Positions 17,517 to 26,570 of a stretch of 64,000 nucleotides of DNA are shown piece by piece (the stretch's first letter is position 1; the number at the start of each line of letters is the position of its first letter). The notes below the pieces were generated by a model. It saw only the letters and a program-made list of their open reading frames with translations, had not been told where the DNA came from and did no database searches. A program made the position numbers and the translations under genes. Source of the stretch: Paenibacillus sp. SZ31 (GTDB lineage Bacteria; Bacillota; Bacilli; Paenibacillales; Paenibacillaceae); NCBI RefSeq assembly GCF_012912005.1, contig NZ_JABBEA010000016.1:62001-126000 (forward strand), read 5' to 3'.

Positions 17517-18506
17517 ATGTCCATTCAACCGACTGCTTTACGTTCAGTGCTTAACCCCAGGTACCTGGAGTCTGCATTGAGTAATCAATATGACATTGGA
17601 ACATGGGAAGAATGTTTGTTTTGGCTTAGAGGATTGAATGATACCTACCGGGTTCGCACGTCTACTGGCATGTATATTCTCCGTATCTACCGCACTGAAA
17701 TTGCGGAGGCAGATGTTCAGTACGAACTATCGCTGTTGTCTCAACTGAAGAACGTTCTAGCTTCTGCGGAACACACCGACATCGGAGAATACATCGAGAA
17801 GAAAGATCATACGGGATATACGGTGTTGGAGGCTGCGGAAGGCAAGCGGGTTGCTGTGATGTTTCGGTATATTGAGGGGACAGAGAACAATCTTGAGGAT
17901 GAAGAGTCCTGTTACGCTTTTGGTCAATCTGCCGCTGAATTGCATAAGGTATTGGATCAGGTGACCGTGGAGCTGCCACGATATGAGCTGGATCTGAAGT
18001 TCCTTATTGATGAGCCGCTTGAGGGAATCATCCACTACATCGGTGAGAACAATGAAGCAGCAGCATTTCTTCAAACGTTTGCAAGAACATTAAAAGAGCG
18101 CATTGTTGCCGTCTCGAATCAAGGTCTTGACTTCGGCTTGTGTCATGGCGATATGCATGGGAATAATAATGCTTTTCAACAGGATCATCAGTTTATCCAT
18201 TATGACTTCGAGTGGGCAGCCAAAGGCTGGCGTGCCTATGATTTAGCTCAAGTGAAAGTTCGAAAAAGACAGTCTGATGAGCGAAAAGCAGCATTATGGG
18301 ATGCGCTAATGGCAGGATATCGTTCAGTCAGAAGTTTCTCTGCCGAAGATGAACAGGCGGTTGATCTCTTTATTATCACTCGCCGATTCTGGGTGATGGG
18401 TCTGGATGTTGCTTTTATTGAGAGTGATATGGGTGCGCTGGACTATGGTTCGGATTGGCTGGATAGTTTCGTGGAAGAGTTCCGGGATACGGGTATTGTA
18501 TCGTAG
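17517..18506 (+). CDS. Aminoglycoside phosphotransferase (APH)-fold kinase
   Basis: The ATG at 17517 follows GAAGGAG; 12 extra in-frame codons upstream lack a ribosome site. The 329-residue protein has the protein-kinase-like APH fold. It shows the catalytic motif 'LCHGDMHGNN' (HGDxHxxN) near residue 215, then 'HYDFEWAAKGWRAYDLA', whose Asp holds the metal. The N-lobe 'YILRIYRTE' carries a likely ATP Lys/Arg region. Related proteins include homoserine-kinase-like, Ser/Thr-kinase-like (SrkA/YihE) and choline-kinase-like enzymes. The substrate here is unknown, and drug resistance should not be assumed. It is followed by a terminator shared with the convergent DUF4003 gene. Confidence 0.82.
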   Translation: MSIQPTALRSVLNPRYLESALSNQYDIGTWEECLFWLRGLNDTYRVRTSTGMYILRIYRTEIAEADVQYELSLLSQLKNVLASAEHTDIGEYIEKKDHTGYTVLEAAEGKRVAVMFRYIEGTENNLEDEESCYAFGQSAAELHKVLDQVTVELPRYELDLKFLIDEPLEGIIHYIGENNEAAAFLQTFARTLKERIVAVSNQGLDFGLCHGDMHGNNNAFQQDHQFIHYDFEWAAKGWRAYDLAQVKVRKRQSDERKAALWDALMAGYRSVRSFSAEDEQAVDLFIITRRFWVMGLDVAFIESDMGALDYGSDWLDSFVEEFRDTGIVS

Positions 18507-18547
18507 TGAATGAGGAACATTATTTTAGGTTTAGGCTTGAATGCTTT

Positions 18548-18588
18548 AAGCCCCTTCCGAGTGAACTTGAACTCGGGAGGGGCTTTTT
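18548..18588. terminator. Terminator between convergent genes
   Basis: AAGCCCCTTCCGAG pairs with CTCGGGAGGGGCTT and is followed by T5. It ends the APH-fold kinase gene and could also serve the minus-strand gene. Confidence 0.85.
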
Positions 18589-18617
18589 CAACTTATCTGA
18601 AGGTAACATGGTCACGT

Positions 18618-19610
18618 TTAGCTCGACGATGATGAAGAAGCGGCAGCAGCCGATGCTGCGGCAGCTGCGGTCAAGGCGGCCTGCTGGGCGATAATAATAT
18701 TCGTGATACTGGTTGAGATCGCTGTCGTAAGCACACCGTTTCGCAGATTCTCCACATGTTGAATGGCTATCAACGCAGAGGAGAACAGGAGCAACTCCTG
18801 TTTGTCAATCGACCAAGCACCGAACCCTTTTTGATTCCGTAACCAGTCATTTGTTTCCGCGACTTCATCCACTAATAAGTCTCTGTCAGAAGGCAGTAGG
18901 GAAAGGATACCGAGAGAGGGCAGTGTGTATGTTTTATCCATTCGAAGATCCCTTTTGCGAAAAGCTTCATTTAACGCAATCACACGAGCACTTGCTTCCG
19001 GGGTATCATCTCCAAGAACGAGTATCTGTGTTAACGCCTGCACACTGTTTCTGGAGGAGAACTCCGGCTTTAATTTACCATAATGTTGTTCCATGCGTGC
19101 CACACCGGTATCCACTTCGAGATCGGAGAGGGCTAACATGGCAGCGAAAATGTAGTCATCCTGTCCAGTAAGGAAGCGATGCTCTGCTTTCATGCCGTCA
19201 TAAAATGATTTGGCCCGCTCGACCGTAGGTTGAAACTGATCAGGCGATACCTGAGTAGCGATCTGATAGGCGGCAATAACCAGATAATCCGAGGTGCGAA
19301 ATTTGATCTCTTTCATGAGGTCATAGACATGTAGGGTATCTGCCAGCTTCGTGTTCTCATCCGTTGTAAGGGAGAGCATGGTAGCAATACTAATAGCCGA
19401 ATTACCTCTGAATGCAGAGAAGAGTTTCGTGTTTTGCTTGATCAACTCTTGGTTTTGGCGAATGGCTTCTGCATCAACAACTTTATTCTCCGCTGCATAG
19501 AGAAAGGCAGCCAGACGGTGAATCATCCCATGTTGCCATTTGAACGACTTCTTGATGATCTGAGTGTTGGAAACGAATAATTCAACTCGTTCTGCATGAT
19601 GCTGCTGCAT
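18618..19610 (-). CDS. DUF4003-like protein with Ala/Ser-rich tail
   Basis: The 330-residue, mostly helical protein has no signal peptide. Sequence features such as 'KKSFKWQHGMIHRLAAFLYA', 'TDENTKLADTLHVYDLMKE', 'DDYIFAAMLALSDLE' and 'LPSLGILSLLP' are, from memory, those of the uncharacterised DUF4003 family of Bacillales; I am moderately sure. The C-terminus degenerates into low-complexity Ala then Ser: about 15 Ala in two runs and a final six-Ser run. It starts 38 bases after the end of the decayed LRR gene on the same strand, with its own ribosome site (TGGAGG). No function can be assigned. Confidence 0.7.
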   Translation of the reverse strand: MQQHHAERVELFVSNTQIIKKSFKWQHGMIHRLAAFLYAAENKVVDAEAIRQNQELIKQNTKLFSAFRGNSAISIATMLSLTTDENTKLADTLHVYDLMKEIKFRTSDYLVIAAYQIATQVSPDQFQPTVERAKSFYDGMKAEHRFLTGQDDYIFAAMLALSDLEVDTGVARMEQHYGKLKPEFSSRNSVQALTQILVLGDDTPEASARVIALNEAFRKRDLRMDKTYTLPSLGILSLLPSDRDLLVDEVAETNDWLRNQKGFGAWSIDKQELLLFSSALIAIQHVENLRNGVLTTAISTSITNIIIAQQAALTAAAAASAAAASSSSSS

Positions 19611-19647
19611 AAGTAGACCTCCATAGTCATTGTTAGTTTATAGAATT

Positions 19648-20520
19648 CTATTTCATGATTAGATTACCTTCACGCTGCAACATCAGCTCTTCCAACGCCT
19701 TGAAGCTGCTGGATTCAGGGTCTACCTCACTGCCAGACAATCGTACTTTCTTTAAGTTAGACAGATTCAATAGCAGACTTGGATCGGAGAACGATGTTTT
19801 ACATAAATCCAATATCTCCAGGCCGGTTAGGGTAGAAATGAAATCCTACGACTTGGGTTTAAGCTTGGTCACATCAAGGTTTTTCAATGTTTGCATATCC
19901 GCCAGATGATGCAGATCCTTCACTTTGGTTTTCTCTGCATAAAGTACTCTTAGGTTGGGACAGACGCCCATTCCCTGAAAACTTTCCACTGCTGAGCCTC
20001 TAAGTCGTATTTCTTCGATACCTTGATGCTCATGGAAGGGGCTTAAATTGGTTACAGGGGCAAAGTTGGCATCTAATATCTTTAAATGATGCAACTGGGC
20101 TACATATGATATATCGGCCAGTTTTTTGGCCGCAATCAAGTGGATTTCTTCTACATCAGGAACGGCTTTGAACGAATCCAGTGATTGGAATTGGCAGGTC
20201 TGAGAACCTAGCAAAACCTTGCGTACACTGGAGACAGGCGCGAAGTCAGGTATGAATTCAACGTCACTAAACGGCAGGGTGATATGCTCTACGTGATCCG
20301 GGAGAACGCTTTGGCTCTCGTAATTATGTTTGGAGAAACTGACGTTTTGCAATGAATACAATACAAAGAAGATAACAGATGATCAGGTAAGTTCTGCTCC
20401 ACGTTGAATAGCTGCAATGATTTCAGATTTTTCATCTGCGATATGACTTCTATGTTTTTCTTGATCTTCGTTTTGCTGGAGAAGGCCAGGGGTGCCACTT
20501 CCACAGATAAGAGATTTAAC
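19648..20520 (-). pseudogene. Decayed leucine-rich-repeat protein gene
   Basis: Reading the minus strand gives about 290 residues of LRR sequence with repeated LxxLxxLxL patterns ('MKNLKSLQLFNV', 'CPNLRVLYAEKTKVKDL', 'TGLEILDLCKTSF', 'LSNLKKVRLSGSEVD'), ending at TAG 19648-19650. Three lesions are visible. (1) The 5' end is replaced by repeat element A from 20521 onward. (2) The 5-bp tandem duplication ATACA-ATACA at 20356-20365 shifts the frame; removing one copy restores '..SSLYSLQNVSFSK..'. (3) An in-frame TAG at 19846-19848 precedes 'DFISTLTGLEIL' in the same frame. LRR proteins usually mediate protein-protein contacts; this copy should not make a full protein. Confidence 0.8.
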
Positions 20521-20730
20521 GAACCATTTACACGAGAACGTAGAGGACAGAAAGAACCTGAAGAAGCGGAGCTAAAAGCTTTCTGTAAGAAAGCTACTTC
20601 GGAAGCATACACTGCACCTTTATTACCAGATTATCACCTATGAAAATTTAATTCAGAATAATCTGGGGGATAACAGCGATCGGAAGGTTGTTCTGTCATC
20701 GGAGTGGCAAGTGTAAATATTTTTTAGTTC
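20521..20730. repeat. MITE-like repeat, copy A (about 210 bp)
   Basis: The right end (20686-20730) contains GGTTGTTCTGTCATC and AGTGGCAAGTGTAA, then TTTAGTTC. It matches the cores at 40009-40053 (42 of 45 bases) and 51377-51420. The left end GAACCATTTACAC...GGACAGAAAGAACCT (20521-20559) is an imperfect inverted copy of the right end. No transposase is encoded, and I see no convincing target duplication. The element interrupts the 5' side of the LRR gene. Confidence 0.7.
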
Positions 20731-20761
20731 AATCTATTATTGCAAAGAAGTGTATCAATAT

Positions 20762-20786
20762 AAAAAAAGACCGCAATTAGCGGTCG
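20762..20786 (-). terminator. Terminator of the small secreted protein gene
   Basis: GACCGC-AATTA-GCGGTC is a perfect stem. On the minus strand it is followed by seven T. It lies about 35 bases beyond the stop codon of the gene at 20819-21214. Confidence 0.85.
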
Positions 20787-20818
20787 TAGGTTAGATTGAT
20801 CGGTGATCTATGTTTGAT

Positions 20819-21214
20819 CTAATTGAAAGAAATCGTGTAGGCTACGTTAGGGTATGCCGTTGTCGAACCTGGAACACGTTCTACTACAGTGATCAGCGTG
20901 CCCGGGCTATAGTAGGCTGAACCGCTGTTATAAATGGTTTTGTTTACGATGGCTGTACCCAGATCAAGTGTCGTATTATTATAGCTCCAGTAATAATGCA
21001 GTTGAAGGGCATTAGCTGTGTTTGTCGTAATTTTCACGCTGGTACCGGTCGTTTTGGCGTTAGGAAGAATGTAGGCGTACCCTTGTCCGGCCGAGAGCGC
21101 ATTGTAATAGGTACCTCCGTAACTTACAATGGCGGGATTAGCGGAAGCCGTTAGGCTAAACAGAAGGGAGATGCCTAGAATAAGTGCAAAAAATGTGCTA
21201 ATGCGTTTTTTCAT
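20819..21214 (-). CDS. Small secreted protein of unknown function (131 aa)
   Basis: The N-terminus is a clear signal peptide ('MKKRISTFFALILGISLLFS', cleavage after 'TASA' near residue 25). The mature 105 residues are rich in Tyr, Thr, Ser, Asn and Ala, with no Cys, and look like a single small beta-barrel or beta-sandwich ('YAYILPNAKTTGTSVKI', 'LHYYWSYNNTTLDLG'). There is no anchor motif, so it is probably released or loosely held at the wall. A strong terminator follows, so it is likely monocistronic. I do not recognise a family. Confidence 0.75.
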   Translation of the reverse strand: MKKRISTFFALILGISLLFSLTASANPAIVSYGGTYYNALSAGQGYAYILPNAKTTGTSVKITTNTANALQLHYYWSYNNTTLDLGTAIVNKTIYNSGSAYYSPGTLITVVERVPGSTTAYPNVAYTISFN

Positions 21215-21383
21215 AGAATGCCCATCCTCTCAAAATAAAGTGTTTTTATAGTTTAACTCGATGTAAACCAAAAACCTTTTCGAAACGGATTGGAGCCCCT
21301 CCTTATTCAGTTTATGTTAGCGCTAAGATTCTTAACGGCTATACTATATACCAATAAAATACAGATGTAAATAGTGGATCAGA

Positions 21384-21749
21384 TTAGATGATTAGGAATA
21401 TTAAATGAATTAAAGCGATTATTCCCATAGGGTAGATCAATGATCTGGAAAATCCATTTTTAAATTCATTGCGAGGGTGCTTTTCGAAAAAGAAGTGCAA
21501 TACGGTATGTATGATGAAAAAGATATCCAGGACCCAAAATGTAATGGTTTGATACGAGCTAAAAAGTAGAGAAAGAATGATCGTGTACATGGGTAAATGA
21601 ATCCAAGTGAAATATCTGTAGGCTTTATCATCTTCCATATCTTTCAACACGATAAACAGTTTCCACTCGGATCGCCTAATGGCATCCATTTCGTGAAGCA
21701 GGAAGAGAGATAGGTTAAACAAAAATAAAACTAACAACAAGTCAGGCAT
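21384..21749 (-). CDS. Small integral membrane protein (about 121 aa)
   Basis: I prefer the ATG at 21749, preceded by GGGAGG, over one ten codons upstream. The protein is very hydrophobic, with about four membrane segments: 'LLLVLFLFNLSLFLL', 'LPMYTIILSLLF', 'FWVLDIFFIIHTVLHFFF' and 'PMGIIALIHLIFLII'. The first segment ends in 'LHEMDAIRRSEWK', a conserved-looking HExDxIR-x2-EW motif that I believe occurs in a family of uncharacterised four-helix membrane proteins. Function is unknown. It lies downstream of the Btr-like regulator gene on the same strand (37 bases), so it may be read through from the iron-regulated promoter. Confidence 0.7.
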   Translation of the reverse strand: MPDLLLVLFLFNLSLFLLHEMDAIRRSEWKLFIVLKDMEDDKAYRYFTWIHLPMYTIILSLLFSSYQTITFWVLDIFFIIHTVLHFFFEKHPRNEFKNGFSRSLIYPMGIIALIHLIFLII

Positions 21750-21786
21750 GTGAAGCCTCCCATTTTTGAATGTAATCACAAGTAGG

Positions 21787-23472
21787 TTAATTCTTCATTA
21801 CAGATCTACGTAACAGTTCTGGCAAAGCATGTAGCACTTGCATTCGTTCCAGCGCACCATCCATATTCCAGTGCTGCCCTACGTGATACACTTTGCCGTT
21901 ACACACCGCAGGAAGATCACGCCAATAGGGGCTTTCCATCCAACTCATGTCGCGCTCATAAGAAGTAGGGTCAGTGACATCCCCATCTCGAGTTGCAGAA
22001 ATCATAAAAATACAATTCCCTACATAACGCTCAAAATCACTTTCCGCGATCTCAATAAAAGCCTCGCCTTGCTCTATTAGTGTCGCTACTTCATGAGGAG
22101 GTCTGAATCCATTGGCATGGTACAGTGTGTTTGTGAGACCTTGAGAGGCCATGACATAGAGTTTGCCATCATTACTGTCGACAAGAACTGTGGCAGTTTC
22201 ACCGGGTACGAATGCGTCTTTGCATACATTCCACATATATTCGGCGATAGCGTCATAGCGGATCAGCCAACGTTCCGCTTCTTTTTCTTTGCCGAAAATT
22301 TGGCCCAAGGTCCGCAAGCGGCTTTCCAATGTTTGCTCACGATCCAACACAATGGTTGGAGCAATGGTATTCATCTCATCCAGAGAGATGCCATAGTAGT
22401 TGGCGACGAGAATAAGGTCGGGCTTCAGCTTTCGAATCTCCTCAGGCTTGGGGGGGAAGCTGATTTCGGTTGTGTTTTGCATTGGAGCGGTATCGATGAA
22501 TTGGCCTAATAGACTCTTGGGACTACCGACTGGGAACAAATCGAGGGCCATCAAGTCACTTGCGGTATTACGATCCAGATATACAATACGTGATTTGTCC
22601 TTGGGGAGTTGCAACAACCTTCCTGTAGAGTCACGGAAAAGAATGTCCTTGTCCGTGTGGCTTTGCTTATACATCGCTGCATACTCTCTAGGAGGCAACC
22701 CGGTCTTCTGACGAAAACGTCTGACAAAGTAATAATGATCATTGAATCCAACTTGATGGGCGATGGACTCAATGGTTTCTTCGGTCTGCAAAAGCAATTC
22801 CTTGGCTCGATTCAAACGAATCTCGGTTAGATATTCAATCGGAGTTTTGTCTGTCAGTGAGCGAAACAGCTCATTGTATTGCCATAAGGAAACCCCGGAT
22901 ATATCGGATAGTTCCTGCACTTTAATTTTCTCGGCGTAGTGTTCCTGCAAATAGATAAGGGTGCGTTTAACGGCATCTCTGGTATTTTCCAAAGAGGGAG
23001 CTTTCGTATTCTGTTCAGAGAGAGACAGCATCAGCATATGGAACATGGGTTGATAGGCATTGCTTTCTGCTTTGTTGATATAGGGGCGTTGACGAATCAT
23101 ATCCTGAATAATGGTGTGCACGCTGGAATAGGAACGATCGGATCGCAACGTACTTTCATCAAAGGCAGGACTTGTGTCGAACCAGACGGACGAAGTCTGA
23201 ACGTTGATTACATGAAAAGAAAACATATAGACAGCGAACGGCTCATGATCCTGCCTGGTTAGTACAATGTTGCCTCCGGGTCGAATATAAAAACACTGTT
23301 CTTCAATGGCAGTAAGCGTCTCTTCCCCCAGATCCAACCTGAAGTTTCCCGAAATGACAATGAGGAGACGATGCTCTTGCGAAGGCAGTATGTTGACGGG
23401 TTCCTCCATAAAATCAATCTCGCTAAGCGAGTAGACTTCATGTTCCTGATCGGTATGTAATAGAAGCTTCAT
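21787..23472 (-). CDS. AraC regulator fused to a siderophore-binding domain (Btr-like)
   Basis: The 561-residue protein has three parts: an N-terminal cupin-like sensor (about 10-110), an AraC DNA-binding domain at about 165-265 ('KVQELSDISGVSLWQYNELF', 'SIAHQVGFNDHYYFVRRF'), and a FecB/FeuA-like periplasmic-binding domain at about 285-560. The last part resembles the lipoprotein encoded divergently at 23705 (both have W-x-DLPAV-x-NG-x-VY near the end). This is the layout of Bacillus Btr, which senses Fe-bacillibactin inside the cell and activates the uptake operon. There is no signal peptide, as expected for a cytoplasmic regulator. A Fur box lies at 23493-23507, just upstream. The likely role is siderophore-dependent activation of the divergent gene. 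Confidence 0.88.
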   Translation of the reverse strand: MKLLLHTDQEHEVYSLSEIDFMEEPVNILPSQEHRLLIVISGNFRLDLGEETLTAIEEQCFYIRPGGNIVLTRQDHEPFAVYMFSFHVINVQTSSVWFDTSPAFDESTLRSDRSYSSVHTIIQDMIRQRPYINKAESNAYQPMFHMLMLSLSEQNTKAPSLENTRDAVKRTLIYLQEHYAEKIKVQELSDISGVSLWQYNELFRSLTDKTPIEYLTEIRLNRAKELLLQTEETIESIAHQVGFNDHYYFVRRFRQKTGLPPREYAAMYKQSHTDKDILFRDSTGRLLQLPKDKSRIVYLDRNTASDLMALDLFPVGSPKSLLGQFIDTAPMQNTTEISFPPKPEEIRKLKPDLILVANYYGISLDEMNTIAPTIVLDREQTLESRLRTLGQIFGKEKEAERWLIRYDAIAEYMWNVCKDAFVPGETATVLVDSNDGKLYVMASQGLTNTLYHANGFRPPHEVATLIEQGEAFIEIAESDFERYVGNCIFMISATRDGDVTDPTSYERDMSWMESPYWRDLPAVCNGKVYHVGQHWNMDGALERMQVLHALPELLRRSVMKN

Positions 23473-23492
23473 GCCACAATCCCCTTACTAAT

Positions 23493-23507
23493 TGATAACA
23501 ATTCTCA
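23493..23507. promoter_or_regulatory. Fur box upstream of the Btr-like gene
   Basis: TGATAACAATTCTCA matches 13 of 15 positions of the 7-1-7 Fur motif TGATAATNATTATCA and lies about 20 bases ahead of the start codon on the minus strand. Confidence 0.7.
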
Positions 23508-23661
23508 TGGAATAGCATAGTGTAAATACTCTCTATTTTCAACCAATTGATAAGCGAGATAGAACATAACTTGGTGTTACATCTGCTAAGTATTGTCTGA
23601 AAAGCCCTAGAATTGTCCATTGATGCGTCTATGCTGGATCGTTACTATAGGTAGAAGATAG

Positions 23662-23676
23662 TGATAATGATTATCA
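23662..23676. promoter_or_regulatory. Perfect Fur box upstream of the siderophore-binding lipoprotein
   Basis: TGATAATGATTATCA is an exact 7-1-7 Fur motif, 28 bases ahead of the ATG at 23705. Iron repression of this gene is well supported. Confidence 0.9.
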
Positions 23677-23704
23677 TTAAAACAGAGCGAATGGGGAGAA
23701 CGTC

Positions 23705-24694
23705 ATGTATACTGTTAAACGATGGGGATGGTCTATTGGTGCGGTTCTGGTGCTGAGTATCGGGCTAAGTGCATGTAGTAGCAATGAAGGTGCGTCGGTA
23801 AATGAGGGAACAACGCAGCAGACAGCCGTAAAAGAAACGGAAGCCGCTGCGGAGAAACCGGAAACCAAAGAGTACGTGGACTATCTGGGACGTAAGGTAG
23901 AGATACCAACTGATCCGCAGAGGATCGTCTATTATGATAATAAAACCTTCGGGGACATGCTGGTACTTGGAGCAGATGCAGTCGGTCAGGATAGCCGATT
24001 CGAATCAATATATCAGGATCAAGTCAAGGACATTGAAGATCTTGGTGCGCCGTTGAATCTGGAAAAGCTGGTTGAGCTTGAGCCAGATCTGATCATCACA
24101 GGTCTTCACGCTCAAGGGGAGGAGTTGGATCAGATTGCGAAAGTGGCGCCAACGGTCGGAATCGATGTAGATGCTCCATTGGAGCAGCGCCTGCCTATAC
24201 TTGGTCTTCTGGTGAATAGGGAGGCAGAGGCACAGCAGTGGCTGGAAGATTATGATGCGAAATCGGAGCAAGCCTGGAATGCGTTCAAACAGAGTGCGAA
24301 CATCGGTCCGGATGAGACGGCAACGATATTTTTAAACACAAATCGTACGCTGTATGTTATGACGACAGGGCTAGCTGCCGATTTATACTCACCTTATGGA
24401 CTGGATATACCGAATGAGGTGAAAAAGGTAACGATTGATGAAGAAATGCCATGGGCTCAAATATCACTTGAGAGTCTGCCATCATTTTCCGGGGATCACG
24501 TATTCCTGATGGCAGCTGGGGCAGGGGAAGATTCCGCTGAGAATGACGAACTGATGAAGTCAGCGATATGGAAGGACCTTCCTGCGGTTAAGAACGGTCA
24601 TGTGTATGTGGTGGAGCAAAAGTGGAATAAACGTGATGCCTACACGATGCATGAATTTTTGAATGAACTGCCTGCCATGATGAAGCAGCAATAG
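23705..24694 (+). CDS. Iron-siderophore ABC transporter substrate-binding lipoprotein
   Basis: The 329-residue protein begins with a lipoprotein signal ending in the lipobox LSAC, so Cys24 would be acylated and the protein held on the outer face of the membrane. A short Ser/Thr/Glu linker leads to a FecB/FeuA-type binding domain at about 60-325 ('YLGRKVEIPTDPQRIVYYD', 'LEPDLIITGLHAQGE', 'WKDLPAVKNGHVYVVEQ'). It captures Fe(III)-siderophore for import. No permease or ATPase gene follows; a terminator does. It must therefore work with transporter subunits encoded elsewhere. It has a perfect Fur box and is divergent from the Btr-like regulator that probably activates it. Confidence 0.92.
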   Translation: MYTVKRWGWSIGAVLVLSIGLSACSSNEGASVNEGTTQQTAVKETEAAAEKPETKEYVDYLGRKVEIPTDPQRIVYYDNKTFGDMLVLGADAVGQDSRFESIYQDQVKDIEDLGAPLNLEKLVELEPDLIITGLHAQGEELDQIAKVAPTVGIDVDAPLEQRLPILGLLVNREAEAQQWLEDYDAKSEQAWNAFKQSANIGPDETATIFLNTNRTLYVMTTGLAADLYSPYGLDIPNEVKKVTIDEEMPWAQISLESLPSFSGDHVFLMAAGAGEDSAENDELMKSAIWKDLPAVKNGHVYVVEQKWNKRDAYTMHEFLNELPAMMKQQ

Positions 24695-24717
24695 TTCGGT
24701 AATAAGTAGTAGAGTTG

Positions 24718-24748
24718 AGAGAGCCTCCTGTTGAAGGGGGTTCTTTTT
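24718..24748 (+). terminator. Terminator after the siderophore-binding lipoprotein gene
   Basis: AGAGCCTCCT pairs with AGGGGGTTCT (two G-U pairs) across loop GTTGA, followed by T5. The remaining bases up to 25010 hold no gene that I can support. Confidence 0.7.
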
Positions 24749-25010
24749 GTATTTTTTGTACTATCGTTCTACTCCACACTTTGAAATGGGCTCAGCTTGT
24801 ACAATCAGACTTCACCTTATCTGACTGCCATATTCATTAAGCGGTTATCCTATACCTATATGTGTAGTGAATCCGTTTCCTCACATTCCTTGTTGTATTT
24901 CTGCGGCACATCTCGTACAATTTGGTGGAGTAATTCTGCATTGCGTTAATGTGAATGTGAAAATTAAAGATTACATCAGGAAGCTGTACACAAGAAAAGG
25001 GGAGAATCGT

Positions 25011-26390
25011 TTGGAATCAAAGCAACTATCTAGAGGGCTAAAGCCCCGCCATGTAGAGCTGATTGCACTCGGAGGTACAATCGGCGTTGGTTTGTTCATG
25101 GGATCGGCGAGTACGATCAAATGGGCAGGGCCATCCGTGTTGCTGGCCTATTTACTGGCCGGTATCGTTATCTTTTTTGTCATGCGTATTATGGGTGAAA
25201 TGTTGATTCAGGAGCCGGTAACCGGTTCGTTTGCTACATTTGCTCACAAATATATTAGTCCGCTTGCCGGATTCCTGACCGCCTGGAGCTACTGGTTCCT
25301 ATGGGTTACGGTGGGTATGGCGGAAGTTACGGCGATTGGTATCTATGTCGGGTATTGGTTCCCGGATATTCCACAGTGGCTGCCTGCACTTGCTGGGGTG
25401 CTCATCATTGCGGCGGCAAATCTGGCGGCCGTGAAGTTCTATGGGGAATTTGAATTCTGGTTTGCGATGATCAAAGTGACGGCTATTGTTGCGATGATCG
25501 TGATCGGAACAGGACTCATTTTCTTCGGCTGGGGGAATGGGGGTCAGGCCATTGGTCTGTCGAATCTGTTCAGTCATGGTGGCTTCTTCCCTGGAGGCAT
25601 CAAAGGTTTCCTCTTCGCGCTGTGTATCGTAACGGCTGCATATCAGGGGGTAGAGATGGTCGGTATTACAGCAGGCGAAGCGGAGAATCCGAAATATACC
25701 TTGCGTAAAGCGATCAAAAATATCGTGTGGCGTATTCTTATTTTCTACGTCGGCGCCATATTCGTAATCGTAACCCTGTATCCTTGGAACGAGGTAGGAG
25801 AGACGGGAAGCCCGTTTGTGCTCACCTTTGCCAAAGTCGGCATTGTGGCTGCAGCGGGAATCATTAACTTTGTGGTACTCACGGCGGCCATGTCGGGATG
25901 TAACAGCGGGATCTACAGTGCGGGACGTATGCTGTATACGCTGGCTGAGAATGGGCAGGCACCTGCCTTTTTCAAAAAGCTGTCCAAAGGCGGAGTTCCC
26001 CGCAACAGTATCGTCATTACGATCTCCTTGCTGCTGATTGGGGTTGTGCTGAACTACCTGATGCCGGACTCCAAGCTGTTCCTGTACATCTACAGTGCAA
26101 GTGTTCTACCGGGTATGGTTCCATGGTTCGCGCTGGCGTTCAGCCAGTTCCGATTCAGAAAGCGTTGGGGCAACGAGATGGCAGATCATAACTTCAAGTC
26201 CAAATGGTTCCCGATCAGCAATTACATTATTATTGTGTATCTGATTCTCGTCATCATCGGTATGGCGTTTAACCCGGATACGCGCTTACCTCTGATTGTT
26301 GGAGCTACGTTCATGGCCATCGTGGTGGCTGGATATTTCGCATTTGGCATCGGAAAAAGACAACGGGTAGATGGCGGGGAAGATCGCTAG
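25011..26390 (+). CDS. Amino acid permease, AAT/APC family
   Basis: I chose the TTG at 25011, seven bases after AAGGGGAG; the frame is open for 48 more codons upstream but that part is not protein-like. The 459-residue protein has about 12 membrane segments and the family marks '[20 protein letters not shown]' then 'VGLFMGSAS', '[19 protein letters not shown]', and '[18 protein letters not shown]'. It belongs with the AlaP/ProY/GabP-type H+ symporters of Bacillales. The exact substrate (Ala, Pro, aromatic or another amino acid) is not readable. It stands alone between the iron locus and the hydrolase gene. Confidence 0.9.
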   Translation: MESKQLSRGLKPRHVELIALGGTIGVGLFMGSASTIKWAGPSVLLAYLLAGIVIFFVMRIMGEMLIQEPVTGSFATFAHKYISPLAGFLTAWSYWFLWVTVGMAEVTAIGIYVGYWFPDIPQWLPALAGVLIIAAANLAAVKFYGEFEFWFAMIKVTAIVAMIVIGTGLIFFGWGNGGQAIGLSNLFSHGGFFPGGIKGFLFALCIVTAAYQGVEMVGITAGEAENPKYTLRKAIKNIVWRILIFYVGAIFVIVTLYPWNEVGETGSPFVLTFAKVGIVAAAGIINFVVLTAAMSGCNSGIYSAGRMLYTLAENGQAPAFFKKLSKGGVPRNSIVITISLLLIGVVLNYLMPDSKLFLYIYSASVLPGMVPWFALAFSQFRFRKRWGNEMADHNFKSKWFPISNYIIIVYLILVIIGMAFNPDTRLPLIVGATFMAIVVAGYFAFGIGKRQRVDGGEDR

Positions 26391-26511
26391 TCTAATATTC
26401 AAAAATCAACTTATATCGTAATATCATACATGCATTCCTTGAAACGATTGGAGAACCTGCGGGTGATTCAGCGTCATTCAGGGAGTGCATTTTTTTTCGC
26501 AAAATTCATGC

Positions 26512-26542
26512 TTGAATCTCCTGTAACTGGAGGTTTTAAGAT
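26512..26542 (+). promoter_or_regulatory. MerR-type promoter of the PAF-acetylhydrolase-like gene
   Basis: TTGAAT (26512-26517) and TAAGAT (26537-26542) are separated by 19 bases. The spacer contains CTCCTGTAACTGGAGG, an imperfect dyad. The -35 and the next six bases are identical to those of the MerR gene's own promoter at 29130-29160, so that MerR protein is the likely regulator. Transcription would start near 26549, which excludes start codons upstream of 26571. Confidence 0.75.
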
Positions 26543-26570
26543 AGGAGGCAGACAAGGGGGCATACGTTTT

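Noticed and set aside
19655-19909. Plus-strand 84-residue frame
   Set aside because: It is the shadow of the LRR pseudogene, whose minus-strand translation shows clear leucine-rich repeats on both sides of the TAG.
20404-20643. Plus-strand 79-residue frame
   Set aside because: It spans the junction of the LRR remnant and repeat copy A and has no ribosome site or domain.
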